64,000 nucleotides of DNA from OLB6 sp964525565. GTDB taxonomy: Bacteria; Bacteroidota; Ignavibacteria; Kapaibacteriales; Kapaibacteriaceae. Location of the stretch: contig CAZGHI010000001.1 of the NCBI GenBank assembly GCA_964525565.1, positions 1-64,000 of the forward strand. The letters run 5' to 3'. A program made the translations under genes and the position numbers. Shown one piece after another: positions 17,574-26,079 of the stretch. The stretch's first letter is position 1, and each line of letters opens with the position of its first letter. The notes beneath the pieces are model-generated. The model did no database searches. It saw only the letters and a list, made by a program, of their open reading frames with translations, and had not been told where the DNA came from.

Positions 17574-18412
17574 GCGAATCACCGGCTGAAAAATATTATC
17601 ACCAACCAGAGCGGACCCCGCAGCAGGATTCCGCTGTTCCCTTGGTGAACAGTGGTACCATTTCCGAACAACTGCAAGAAGTGGTTCACCGCTTATGGGA
17701 GTCCGTTCGGCACAGTGCCGACGTGATCGTAACCCTTCGACAGGAAAACACAATACTTCAGTCGCAGCTTATGTCGCTCCGGCGGAGCGAGGAAGAACTT
17801 CAATCTCGCCTAAAGGAATTCTTAGAACGCATATCACTTCTGGAGCAGGACATCTGCCGTCTGGAAGGAGCCGAACAACGTACCGTTGGAGTGGATCGTG
17901 TTGAAGATTCAACAATGCTATCTAAGATTCACGAATTGGAATCGCAGTTAGAACGCACTGCGATGGAGCGCGCAGAGGTAGAAGCCAAGTTAGCCGATGC
18001 AGAGAACCAGTTGGAGAATACGCGGCAGCAGCTTCGTGAACAAGAGAATGCAGTTCAGTCAGTGGAGCAATTACGTTCCGATCTCCGGCATCGCGAGGCA
18101 AAGATTGCCGAGGCCCATCAAGAGATTGCATCGCTCCGCCGCCGGAGTGAGATGGATGTGCAAGACACCAACGATCGCATGCGCATTGCCCAACTTGAGC
18201 AACAACTTCGCGAAGCGCAATTCATTATTGAACAGTATCGTTCAGCAAGTTTACAGAAGGGCGATCGCGGTCATCGTAACGATCAGTTAGGTCTGTTTGT
18301 TGCAGAGGTATTAGCTACTCCGTTGCACGATCGGAATTCGAATATCGAAGCGGTAGCCCTGCGTTTGGAAGAAATTGCAGATCAACTCGAACAATTGGCA
18401 GGACTTTCGTAA
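17570..18412 (+). CDS. Coiled-coil protein (paralogue 2)
   Basis: The best start is a TTG at 17570, overlapping the previous stop and preceded by AGGAAAG; no ATG occurs before residue 64. Of 280 residues, about 40-250 are predicted coiled coil. The stretch LWESVRHSADVIVTLRQENT, the following RRSEEELQSRLKEFLERI and GVDRVED line up with paralogue 1. This copy then extends its coil by about 120 residues (for example MERAEVEAKLADAENQLE) and ends with a leucine-rich helix. It is probably cytoplasmic and structural. Translation coupling with the gene before and the closeness of zapA after suggest the three work together. Confidence 0.7.
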   Translation: MSESPAEKYYHQPERTPQQDSAVPLVNSGTISEQLQEVVHRLWESVRHSADVIVTLRQENTILQSQLMSLRRSEEELQSRLKEFLERISLLEQDICRLEGAEQRTVGVDRVEDSTMLSKIHELESQLERTAMERAEVEAKLADAENQLENTRQQLREQENAVQSVEQLRSDLRHREAKIAEAHQEIASLRRRSEMDVQDTNDRMRIAQLEQQLREAQFIIEQYRSASLQKGDRGHRNDQLGLFVAEVLATPLHDRNSNIEAVALRLEEIADQLEQLAGLS

Positions 18413-18458
18413 ATTACTCACGAATTTTTTTGAAAACGGACGAAAACTGAGCCGACGT

Positions 18459-18749
18459 ATGTCGAAGGCAATCAGAGTAACATTAGGCGGAAAAGACCTC
18501 ACTCTTCGTGGTGACAACGAAGAGTCCATGAAGAAGTCAGTACGTGAAGTTAATCTTCAAATCCAAACACTCCAGCAGTCGCTTCGTGAGCAGGGGACAT
18601 CAACGCTCTCGCTCTTAGCAGCACTCAATCTTGCCGAACGGTGTCTTACAGCCGAAGAAGGGAGAACTGCAGATTTGCAGTTTGTGACTTCTGAGCTTGC
18701 AAGGATGGCTGAGCTGTTGGAACGATCGTGGACTAAACCTATCGCGTAG
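18459..18749 (+). CDS. zapA: Cell division protein ZapA
   Basis: The 96-residue protein begins MSKAIRVTLGGKDLTLRGDN, the small beta-alpha-beta head of ZapA, followed by a long helix (residues about 25-95) that forms the tetramer coiled coil. ZapA binds FtsZ and stabilises the Z-ring at mid-cell. Size, order and position after coiled-coil genes fit the family. The ribosome site is weak. In other bacteria zapA is often followed by the 6S RNA gene, and a structured RNA candidate lies directly downstream here. Confidence 0.82.
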   Translation: MSKAIRVTLGGKDLTLRGDNEESMKKSVREVNLQIQTLQQSLREQGTSTLSLLAALNLAERCLTAEEGRTADLQFVTSELARMAELLERSWTKPIA

Positions 18750-18814
18750 TTGTACTTCGTGGTCAAGGTAGTGCACCGTTAGTAAACCGTGCTCGCCTAC
18801 AACCCTGATGCTTT

Positions 18815-19025
18815 TGTGTACCATGCTCAGAGATGCTTGCTGCATCTCACTGTTCGTCGCACGCTTGAAAAAGAACCATACAGTTTTTCATCCCGGGAGC
18901 TAGGCTCTGATCACCAATGGCAGGCCTCAACCTTTATCGGTAACGGTATCGCAGCAGTGCTGCGGTTGGTGTTCCAAACACCCACCGTTCAGTGGAAGTC
19001 AGCGGTGACTAGGATGGCACCCACA
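18815..19025 (+). ncRNA. Structured RNA candidate, possibly 6S RNA
   Basis: This 210-base stretch codes for nothing convincing but is packed with hairpins. There are perfect stems at 18830-18848 (GAGATGC/GCATCTC), 18897-18907 (GAGC/GCTC), 18950-18964 (palindrome CGCAGCA-G-TGCTGCG), 18968-18982 (GGTGTT/AACACC) and 18997-19010 (AGTCA/TGACT), plus an A/T stem at 18867-18889. Its ends can pair (18818-18827 with 19011-19020, eight of ten positions). Size, closing stem and position right after zapA suggest 6S RNA, which binds sigma-70 RNA polymerase; this identity is inferred from location. Another perfect hairpin (19059-19073) lies between it and rny. Confidence 0.42.
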
Positions 19026-19114
19026 GTGCGGTAAAAAGCGGTTCTTTTTTGACCGGTCACGGGCTTAGCCCGTAGCAGTGGGATGCGGCTCTTTTATAAC
19101 CAAAAGGAGTCAGC

Positions 19115-20680
19115 ATGGATACAACAATTATGGGTCCACTTCTTATTGCAGCAGCAACGGTTGTCGGATTTCTTGTGGCATGGCTCGTTGGCAGGAAAAC
19201 AGCCGCCAAGGCAATCGCAGAAGCCGAAGAGAAGAGTAAGGGGCTATTGGCAAGCGCAGAAAAAGAAGCCAATGCATTAAAGAAAGAAAAACTGCTCGAA
19301 GCGAAGGAAGAGATTTCTCGTGAACGGCGTAAGGCGGAATCAGAACGTGATTCGCGCGAGGCTAAGCTTCGTAATGCAGAAAAAGATGTTCGAAAGCGCG
19401 AAGATGCCGTTACCGAGAAGTACGAAACAATCGCCAAGAAAGAAAAACAACTGGCCCAACTCGAATCCGAGTTGCAGCGAAAACAGAGCATAACAGAGAA
19501 GAAACTCAAAGAAATTGATGCATTGCTCGAAGAACAAAACGTTCGCCTGGAACGGATTACGGGTATGAGCAAGGAGGATGCGAAGAAGTTCCTTATCGAT
19601 AACATGGTCAATGATGCCAAGGCAGAAGCCGCCCAACTTGTTAAAGACGTGCGCGACGAAGCCAAGGTAAATGCCCGGAAAGAAGCTCAACGCATTGTAC
19701 TGATGGCAATTCAAAGAACGGCCAGTGACCACAGCGTTGAAAGCACCGTGAGCGTTGTGAATATTCAGAATGATGAGATGAAGGGACGGATCATTGGTAA
19801 AGAAGGACGAAACATTCGTGCTTTCGAGGCTGCTACAGGCATTGATCTCATTATTGATGATACACCCGAAGCTGTTGTAATCAGCGGATTCGATGCATTC
19901 CGTAGAGAGGTAGCACGGGTTTCCCTGGAACGCCTTATGACCGATGGCCGAATTCATCCGGCACGGATTGAGGAAGTTGTAGAAAAAGTAACCAAGGAAC
20001 TTGAGGAAGAAATTGTACGAGTTGGCGAGGGTGCTTTGATGGAATTAGGGATCCACAATATTCACCCGGAAATGGTGCGTTACATCGGACGAATGAAGTA
20101 CCGCTCCAGCTACGGACAAAACCTGCTTGCACACAGTATCGAGGTTGGATACCTATGCGGAATCATGGCAAATGAACTGGGTCTTGACGTTAACCTAGCC
20201 AAACGAGCAGGACTTCTTCACGACATTGGCAAAACCGTTGACCGTGATCTGGAAGGACCACATGCCTTGCTTGGCATGGAACTCACACGTAAGTACAAAG
20301 AGCATCCGCTTGTGGTAAATGCTGTAGGGGCACACCATGATGATATTGAAATGGAATCTCCGGTTGCAGTCTTAGTTCAGGCGGCGGACTCAATAAGTGG
20401 CGCCCGTCCTGGTGCACGAAGAGAGTCACTCGAGAACTACATCAAGCGTTTGCAGCAACTTGAAGAGATTGCAACTTCTTTTGATGGGGTGACGAAGACC
20501 TATGCCATTCAAGCAGGCAGAGAGGTACGCGTGATGATTGAACCGGATCGTATAGATGATTTAAAGGCTGATCAAATTGCTAACGACATTGCCCATCGTA
20601 TCGAAGAGGAAATGGAATATCCGGGACAGATACGCGTTACGGTTATTCGTGAACGGCGCAGTGTAGCAATTGCCAAGTAA
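19115..20680 (+). CDS. rny: Ribonuclease Y
   Basis: RNase Y is a membrane-anchored endonuclease that starts mRNA decay. The order is typical: one N-terminal membrane helix (residues about 5-24, GPLLIAAATVVGFLVAWLVG), a long charged coiled coil to about residue 205, a KH RNA-binding domain (GRIIGKEGRNIRAFEAATG) and an HD phosphohydrolase domain with LLHDIGKTVD and HHDDIE. The 521 residues match the family. The ATG at 19115 follows AGGAGT. The leader is long and structured (hairpin at 19059-19073), so expression may be controlled there. Confidence 0.96.
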   Translation: MDTTIMGPLLIAAATVVGFLVAWLVGRKTAAKAIAEAEEKSKGLLASAEKEANALKKEKLLEAKEEISRERRKAESERDSREAKLRNAEKDVRKREDAVTEKYETIAKKEKQLAQLESELQRKQSITEKKLKEIDALLEEQNVRLERITGMSKEDAKKFLIDNMVNDAKAEAAQLVKDVRDEAKVNARKEAQRIVLMAIQRTASDHSVESTVSVVNIQNDEMKGRIIGKEGRNIRAFEAATGIDLIIDDTPEAVVISGFDAFRREVARVSLERLMTDGRIHPARIEEVVEKVTKELEEEIVRVGEGALMELGIHNIHPEMVRYIGRMKYRSSYGQNLLAHSIEVGYLCGIMANELGLDVNLAKRAGLLHDIGKTVDRDLEGPHALLGMELTRKYKEHPLVVNAVGAHHDDIEMESPVAVLVQAADSISGARPGARRESLENYIKRLQQLEEIATSFDGVTKTYAIQAGREVRVMIEPDRIDDLKADQIANDIAHRIEEEMEYPGQIRVTVIRERRSVAIAK

Positions 20681-20902
20681 AACCAACTGGTATTGTGTTT
20701 TTACTGCTATTTGCTGGCAGATGAATGCATGCTTTTCGGTTAATATCCATCGTCAGCAATCCCAGCGTGGTTCGCAATTATGACATCGAATATGTTTCGT
20801 ATTACCCATACGAATCCTGTTCACGTATGTAGAGGATTACTTGAAGCGACGAGACAGATGCACTACTCGGGCGCGGGCTAGGTTTAGATTTACCGGTTGA
20901 AT

Positions 20903-20927
20903 AAAAAAAGGGGGCAATAGCCCCCTT
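20903..20927 (-). terminator. Strong rho-independent terminator
   Basis: The minus strand has the stem GGGGGC/GCCCCC with loop TATT followed by seven T (20903-20909), eight bases after the stop of the tiny basic gene. The same stem may also limit transcripts arriving from rny. Confidence 0.9.
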
Positions 20928-20934
20928 CAGTATT

Positions 20935-21030
20935 TTACTTGTTTTTCTTCTTGTGACGATTCTTGCGAAGTCGTTTCTTTCTCTTGTGCGTAGCCATTTT
21001 ATGGCGTTTGCGCTTTTTTCCACATGGCAT
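20935..21030 (-). CDS. Tiny basic AURKAIP1/COX24-type (mS38-like) protein
   Basis: This 31-residue protein begins MPCGKKRKRHKMATHKRKKR and is mostly lysine, arginine and histidine. It follows an AGGAG ribosome site and precedes a strong terminator, so it is a true gene despite its size. The sequence matches the short conserved proteins of Bacteroidota with the AURKAIP1/COX24 domain, related to the mitochondrial small-subunit protein mS38, and is expected to bind 16S rRNA in the 30S subunit. Automatic callers often miss it because of length. It is a separate unit between rny and the TPR gene. Confidence 0.85.
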   Translation of the reverse strand: MPCGKKRKRHKMATHKRKKRLRKNRHKKKNK

Positions 21031-21077
21031 GGAGAGCTCCTAGAATTAGTCGTGAGAATATTTGAAATGTAGTTTAT

Positions 21078-21704
21078 TTACTGTGTTGCCGGAGTGTCCT
21101 GTTTCAACATTTGATCAAGAATTTGAGCAGCACTCACACCGGTTGGCGAGGTGGGGTTAACATCGAGGCACCTCTTTAAGACAACCATTGCTGAGTCTCT
21201 CTGACCGGATTCCACCAAGAGAAACGCCAAATTGTACAGGGCCGTCTGATTTCTCGGGTGTTCACGGACCACCTTTCCGAGCAGTTCCTTTCCTTCGTCT
21301 TGACGGCCTTGCTGAAAGACAACGAAAGCGTGATCAATTTGCGCCGCCTGGTTTGTATTGTCAATGCTGTCTATGAATCGCCGATAGTATGTCTCGGCCT
21401 TTGCATAGTCTTTTACGTCGTATGCCAAATTTGCCGCACTAATCACGAGCATGCTGTCGAGCGGATGTTGAGATAGCCGTTCTTCAATTTCAAAAAGTAA
21501 CTGACGTATTTTTTTTGTTCTGTTCCTTTCTGAAATCTGCTGCTGCTCTTCTTCCTCCAGTAGTTTACGTTGCTGTTCTCGTTTTTCGGCCAGCTCCGCA
21601 CCTTCTTCAGTAGCCTCTTTTATTGAATGTCGTGCCACCATGAAGGTGGCAGTTGAAACACCTAAAACAACGAGACCGATAATTGTTAACGGAAGAAGGT
21701 GCAC
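21078..21704 (-). CDS. Membrane-anchored TPR protein (start in assembly gap)
   Basis: The protein has an N-terminal membrane helix (LTIIGLVVLGVSTATFMVA), a charged coiled coil (residues about 28-65) and TPR units over about 75-190 (AANLAYDVKDYAKAETYYRRF, then TALYNLAFLLVESGQRDSAM). It probably acts as an assembly scaffold at the inner membrane, facing the periplasm or cytoplasm. The frame stays open upstream into the ten N at 21712-21721 (codons for R-W before the GTG at 21704), so the true start is probably inside or across the gap and a few residues are missing. The HU-type gene lies just upstream on the same strand. Confidence 0.7.
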   Translation of the reverse strand: MHLLPLTIIGLVVLGVSTATFMVARHSIKEATEEGAELAEKREQQRKLLEEEEQQQISERNRTKKIRQLLFEIEERLSQHPLDSMLVISAANLAYDVKDYAKAETYYRRFIDSIDNTNQAAQIDHAFVVFQQGRQDEGKELLGKVVREHPRNQTALYNLAFLLVESGQRDSAMVVLKRCLDVNPTSPTGVSAAQILDQMLKQDTPATQ

Positions 21705-21711
21705 CCAACGT

Positions 21712-21721
21712 NNNNNNNNNN
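21712..21721. other. Assembly gap (10 N)
   Basis: The run of N lies between the HU-type gene stop (21723) and the open start of the TPR gene. Its true length is unknown. Confidence 0.95.
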
Positions 21722-21722
21722 A

Positions 21723-22049
21723 TTAGCGCCCGATAGAGTCTTTTTCGCCGGAACTCTCCGATCGAAGTGTTCCGTGTACCTTCTCTTGGAATTCGCTGGA
21801 AACCTTGAAGGTTGGAATAAATCGTTCTTCGAGTGGTACGGGGTCGCCAGTGCGTGGATTACGTGCCATTCGAGGCTTTCTACTCTTCACGGAGAACACG
21901 CCAAAACCACGCAACTCAATGCGCTTCCCTTCGGCCAATGCGTCAATGATGCTCAGGAGTAGTCCATCAACCACAGCCTTGGTTTCAAATTTCGTCAGCC
22001 CGGTCTGGGTTGAGATTTTATCGACGATGTCAGCTTTTGTTACGTTCAA
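21723..22049 (-). CDS. HU/IHF-family DNA-binding protein
   Basis: Residues NVTKADIVDKIS to the end follow the HU fold: two helices, then the beta-arm with ELRGFGVFSVKSRKPRMARNP and TGDPVPL. It binds and bends DNA as a dimer and helps to shape the nucleoid. A TTG at 22049 with GAGG five bases upstream gives the usual HU N-terminus; an ATG at 22067 would add six residues. The tail beyond the normal end (about 12 residues, RSESSGEKDSIGR) is slightly long. The gene is transcribed towards the TPR gene and may form an operon with it. Confidence 0.88.
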   Translation of the reverse strand: MNVTKADIVDKISTQTGLTKFETKAVVDGLLLSIIDALAEGKRIELRGFGVFSVKSRKPRMARNPRTGDPVPLEERFIPTFKVSSEFQEKVHGTLRSESSGEKDSIGR

Positions 22050-22211
22050 GCTACCCTCACGAAGCATAGACACAATACGCACCACGAACAGTCGTACCAG
22101 ATGCGTGCGTACCAATTCGTGGACAGCAAATGTACGAAAGGTATTGTTTTTACACAACGTTACACGATTTTCCAACGTGCTCACAGCCGTGTGAAATGAG
22201 AATCACAGTGG

Positions 22212-22219
22212 TATCTTTG
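22212..22219 (+). promoter_or_regulatory. TAnnTTTG-type -7 element upstream of uppS
   Basis: TATCTTTG matches the Bacteroidota -7 consensus exactly, 29 bases before the preferred uppS start (22249) and 8 before the alternative ATG at 22228. It lies in the divergent gap with the HU-type gene. No clear -33 element is visible. Confidence 0.4.
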
Positions 22220-22248
22220 CAGTTTGCATGAAGAAAAGGGAAGATGGG

Positions 22249-23088
22249 ATGAAGTGGTCGGCAGAGGCCGTGCCCGAGGAGGAAGCACAGATTCGTTCGG
22301 TGCTGGTAGAAACCGGACGTCTGCCCCGGCATGTTGCTGTCATTATGGACGGGAATGGCCGGTGGGCTTTGGAACGAGGTAAGCCTCGTATTGATGGTCA
22401 CCGGGAAGGTATGGAAAGCGTACGGAGCGCCGTAAAGGTCTGTTCTCAGATTGGTGTTCAGTATTTAACGCTGTATGCCTTTTCTATGGAGAACTGGAAA
22501 CGTCCGCCTGCCGAAGTGCGATTCCTTATGTCGCTTCTTGAAACGTACCTGCGCAAAGAACTCGACGAGCTACACCGAAACAATGTTCGAATAAGGGCAA
22601 TTGGAAAGATTAATTCGTTGCCACGCGCCGTACAAAGGGTTCTAGCAGAGGCAATACACACCACAGAAGAGAATACGGGACTGACTCTTACCTTGGCTTT
22701 GAGTTATGGCGGCAGGTGGGATATCATGCACGCCGTTCAGATGGTTGCTCTGGATGTTCGGCGTGGAAAGCTGAGTCCCGAAGATGTCACCGAAGAACAC
22801 TTTGCACAGCGACTACAAACGAGCTTCATGCCAGACCCTGATCTGGTTATTCGTACCAGCGGAGAGATGCGCCTGAGTAATTTCCTTCTCTGGGAATGTG
22901 CCTATGCCGAGATCTTTGTAACGGAGACTTTGTGGCCCGACTTCCGGCGGGACCATCTCCTGCGTGCTCTGCTGTCTTATGCAACGCGCGAACGTCGGTT
23001 TGGAAAAACATCAGATCAGATTGCACAATCTGGGAAAGAAAACGTAGTTCCGTCCACACTGCAACGGATTCTCCATGCGTTGCGGTAA
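22249..23088 (+). CDS. uppS: Undecaprenyl diphosphate synthase (cis-prenyltransferase)
   Basis: The enzyme condenses eight isopentenyl units onto farnesyl diphosphate to make the C55 lipid carrier for peptidoglycan and O-antigen. Signatures are HVAVIMDGNGRWA with the catalytic Asp, the region II helix, YLTLYAFSMENWKRP, and the late DPDLVIRTSGEMRLSNFLLWE and EIFVTETLWPDF. The ATG at 22249 has AGGGA at good spacing; the ATG at 22228 is an alternative that adds seven residues. The 3' end overlaps bamA by 14 bases. It heads the envelope operon uppS-bamA-skp-skp-lpxD-lpxC/fabZ-lpxA. Confidence 0.95.
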   Translation: MKWSAEAVPEEEAQIRSVLVETGRLPRHVAVIMDGNGRWALERGKPRIDGHREGMESVRSAVKVCSQIGVQYLTLYAFSMENWKRPPAEVRFLMSLLETYLRKELDELHRNNVRIRAIGKINSLPRAVQRVLAEAIHTTEENTGLTLTLALSYGGRWDIMHAVQMVALDVRRGKLSPEDVTEEHFAQRLQTSFMPDPDLVIRTSGEMRLSNFLLWECAYAEIFVTETLWPDFRRDHLLRALLSYATRERRFGKTSDQIAQSGKENVVPSTLQRILHALR

Positions 23089-25473
23089 AACTGCCGCTCT
23101 TTTGTGTTTTGTTCTTCTTGCCGTTGGACTGTTGAATGCTCAGCAGCCGGCACCGCCCAAATACCCTGTTATTGCCGGTATAACAGTAGAAGGACTCACG
23201 CAGGGCGCAGATGTTCAAACAGTAATTGCATACTCTGGTCTTCGCGTAGGTGCCGAGGCACGTCCCGACGATCTTGTAATGGCCATTAGGAACCTATGGT
23301 CGAGACATACCTTTAGTGATGTTCGCATTGAACGTGAGCGCGAAACAGCACTCGGAGTTTTTCTCGTGATTAGAGTAGTGCCAGCACCACGTTTGCGGGA
23401 TATCATCTTCAAGGGTAACGATGAGTTTGACGACAATGCCCTGATGAAGGCTATCGACAAGCGTCGTGGCGATCTCCTGGCACCATCAGATACGTACAAG
23501 ATCTGCAAAGCCGTAAAACAACATTACGCCAACGAGGGGATGCTGTTCGCAAAGGTGGAGAGTCAGCTTGAAAGTGCAGACAGCTTAAACTTTTATGATG
23601 TGATTCTCACAATTAACGAAGGCGTGAAGTATTCTGTTGAATCCATAGAATTCATCGGCAATAGCGTTTATTCTTCTTCAGAATTGCAAGGGGCTTTTAC
23701 AGACACCAAAACGAAAAGCTGGTTTATGTTCTGGGCCAGCGACGATTTTGATTACGATAAATATCGCTCTGATCTAAAGAAGTTGAACAACTGGTTTCGC
23801 GACAACGGATTGCTCGACGCTGAAATTCTTCATGATACAGTACTATATGACGAAGCGACTGAAAAAGTGCGAATACAAATAACCGTTCATGAAGGGCCGC
23901 TGGTGTACGTACGGGATGTTCGTTTTGTTGGGAACACCGTGTATTCAGAGGATGAACTGTTGCGCCGTCTGGACATTAAGCGTGGCGACCTTTTCAATGC
24001 AAAAAAGCTGCAGCAGAACCTCACTGTTAACGAAACGCAAACGGATGCTGCAAGCCTGTATTCAGACAACGGGTACCTGAGCGCCAGCCTTGTGCCGGAC
24101 TTGCGTAGAGTTACAAACGATAGTATAGATATCGAGGTGCGAGTGATAGAGGGCGACCGATTTACTATTCGCCGTGTAAGTATTGCCGGGAATACGAAAA
24201 CACGTGACCGTGTTATCCGGCGTGAACTCTTTACCCGTCCGGGCGACTATTTCAACCGTTCAGCAGTGATACGATCGCTACGTGGCCTGGGAGTTCTCAA
24301 CTACTTTCAGCAGGAGAAGCTCAATCCACAAATTATACCCGTGGATAAGACGAAGGTTGACGTTGTGTATAACGTTGAGGAACGGAGCACTGATACCTTT
24401 AACGCTTCCGTCGGATTTGCAGGAGCCTTTGGTTTAACAGGTTCTATCGGCGTTACTCTGAACAACTTTGATATTACCGATCCACTACGAGGTGGAGGTG
24501 GGCAAATCCTTGCTTTCCAGTGGGAGTTTGGTCAGCAGAGTCAAATTCGCACCTTCCAGCTTTCTCTCACTGAGCCTTGGTCATTTGGCGAGCCAACAAG
24601 TGCTGGTTTCAACATCTTCGATACCTATCAGAATTTTGGATTTTCTATTCGGCGAACCGGTGCACAAGTAAACGTTGGCAGACGTTTTCGCTTTCCTGAC
24701 GACTATTTCCGTGGCGACTGGAGTATCGGATTTGAGCGCCAGGACGTTCAAAGTGCTGGGACCTTCTTCCGACAGGGATTGAATACGGCGCTTACCCTTT
24801 CGCAGGTTATCAGCCGTACCAGTTATGACAATATCGTGTTTCCAACCACAGGATCACGATTTGCTCTTTCGTTACGCGGCACGACGGGGTTCCTGGGCAT
24901 CGGCACCACAGACTTTGCCAAGGTTGGCTTCAACTTCGATATGGTGAACCCACTATTAAGCATTAATGGTCACCCGCGCCTTGTAATGCTTGTAGGCAGC
25001 GAAATGGGATATGTAGATGGACTTCGTGCCGATACAACCATACCCCCACAGGAGCTGTATTATATGGGTGGCAATGGCCTCGGTGGATTTTCATTAACGC
25101 CATTGCGCGGCTATCGTGATAACTCCATTGGCCAACTTATCGGCGGACGGAATGTTGGCGGGCGAATGATGGCACGATTTCTGGCTGAGTTCCGCTTTGC
25201 GCTCTCGCTCGATCCCTTCCCTATATTCTTCTTGGAAGGATTTTTCCTCTTTCGGATATATACTTCCTTACTTTTGCCGAGGCTGGGAACGTTTGGGCCA
25301 ATATTCGAACAGTAGATCCATTTGGGTTGAAACGAGCTGCTGGATTTGGATTGCGGCTTATGCTAGCACCCATCGGACTTATCGGCTTCGATTTAGGATA
25401 TGGCTTCGACACTGACCCGTTTAATCCAACGCAACGTTCCGGTTGGCAGTTTCATTTTCAGTTTGGACGTTAG
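23075..25473 (+). CDS. bamA: Outer membrane assembly factor BamA (frameshifted near the 3' end)
   Basis: BamA inserts beta-barrel proteins into the outer membrane. A signal peptide (MRCGKTAALLCFVLLAVGLLNA) is followed by POTRA repeats over about residues 30-430 (for example FKGNDEFDDNALMKAIDKRRGDL and FVGNTVYSEDELLRRLDIKRGDL) and a 16-strand barrel domain with the LRGYRDNSIG loop-6 motif. The reading frame stops at 25315, but the normal C-terminus (FAEAGNVWANIRTVDPFGLK, to GWQFHFQFGR) is encoded in another frame up to the TAG at 25471. The shift lies around a TATATA tract at about 25257-25262: deleting one TA restores the frame. As BamA is essential, this is either a sequence error or a very recent change. 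Confidence 0.9.
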
Positions 25474-25515
25474 TTGTTCTGTTCAATCAACCTTTCTTTC
25501 CACTACGGTGAGTTC

Positions 25516-26031
25516 ATGAATCGCATTTTTTTGTTGCTCATGTGCATTACGATACTATCGGTAACCGGTGTTTCGGCACAACAGTTCAAAGCAGCATTTG
25601 TTAACACGGAAACCATCATTAAAGAGTTGCCAGAAGCACAGCGGGCTTCAAAAACTATAGATGAAACAGGACAACGTATTCGTGATACGTTACAGCTAAT
25701 GCAGAAGGAATTTGAAGAGCGGGTATTGAATTACCGAAAGCAAGAAAGTATGATGACTGCCGAAGCAAGAACCCGCGAGGAGGATGCCATAAATACGCTG
25801 CGGACTCGGTTTCTGCAATATCAGGAATCGAAAACCGCCGAAGTACAACAAATGCGAGAGAACTTTCTCAAGCCGATCCGCGAAAAAGTGCAGGCAGCAA
25901 TAGAGGCCATTGCAAAAGAAGATAAGCTGAATTTGGTGCTTGATAAAGTAGCAGGTATTGTTTTGTACTCGGAAGACAAGGCAGACATTACCTACAAGGT
26001 GTTGGATAGGCTAAAACGCGGAGAGAAGTAA
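25516..26031 (+). CDS. OmpH/Skp-family periplasmic chaperone (first copy)
   Basis: This 171-residue protein has a signal peptide (MNRIFLLLMCITILSVTGVSA) and the Skp pattern: a short strand (FKAAFVNTETIIKELPEAQR), a long antiparallel coiled coil (about residues 45-135) and a closing strand region with LVLDKVAGIVLYSED. Skp trimers hold unfolded outer-membrane proteins on their way to BamA. The ATG at 25516 has GGTGA upstream. Its place between bamA and lpx genes is the common order in this group. Confidence 0.9.
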   Translation: MNRIFLLLMCITILSVTGVSAQQFKAAFVNTETIIKELPEAQRASKTIDETGQRIRDTLQLMQKEFEERVLNYRKQESMMTAEARTREEDAINTLRTRFLQYQESKTAEVQQMRENFLKPIREKVQAAIEAIAKEDKLNLVLDKVAGIVLYSEDKADITYKVLDRLKRGEK

Positions 26032-26079
26032 GCCTTTCGCAGATGTATTGCACAATGTACAATCGTAACCCCCAGTAAG

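Noticed and set aside
18789..19034. Open frame of 81 codons between zapA and rny
   Set aside because: It has no ribosome site and no protein-like pattern, and it lies across perfect RNA hairpins, so an RNA is more likely.
19059..19073. Perfect hairpin ACGGGC/GCCCGT as a terminator before rny
   Set aside because: No T-run follows on either strand, so it cannot be called a rho-independent terminator; it may be part of the leader.
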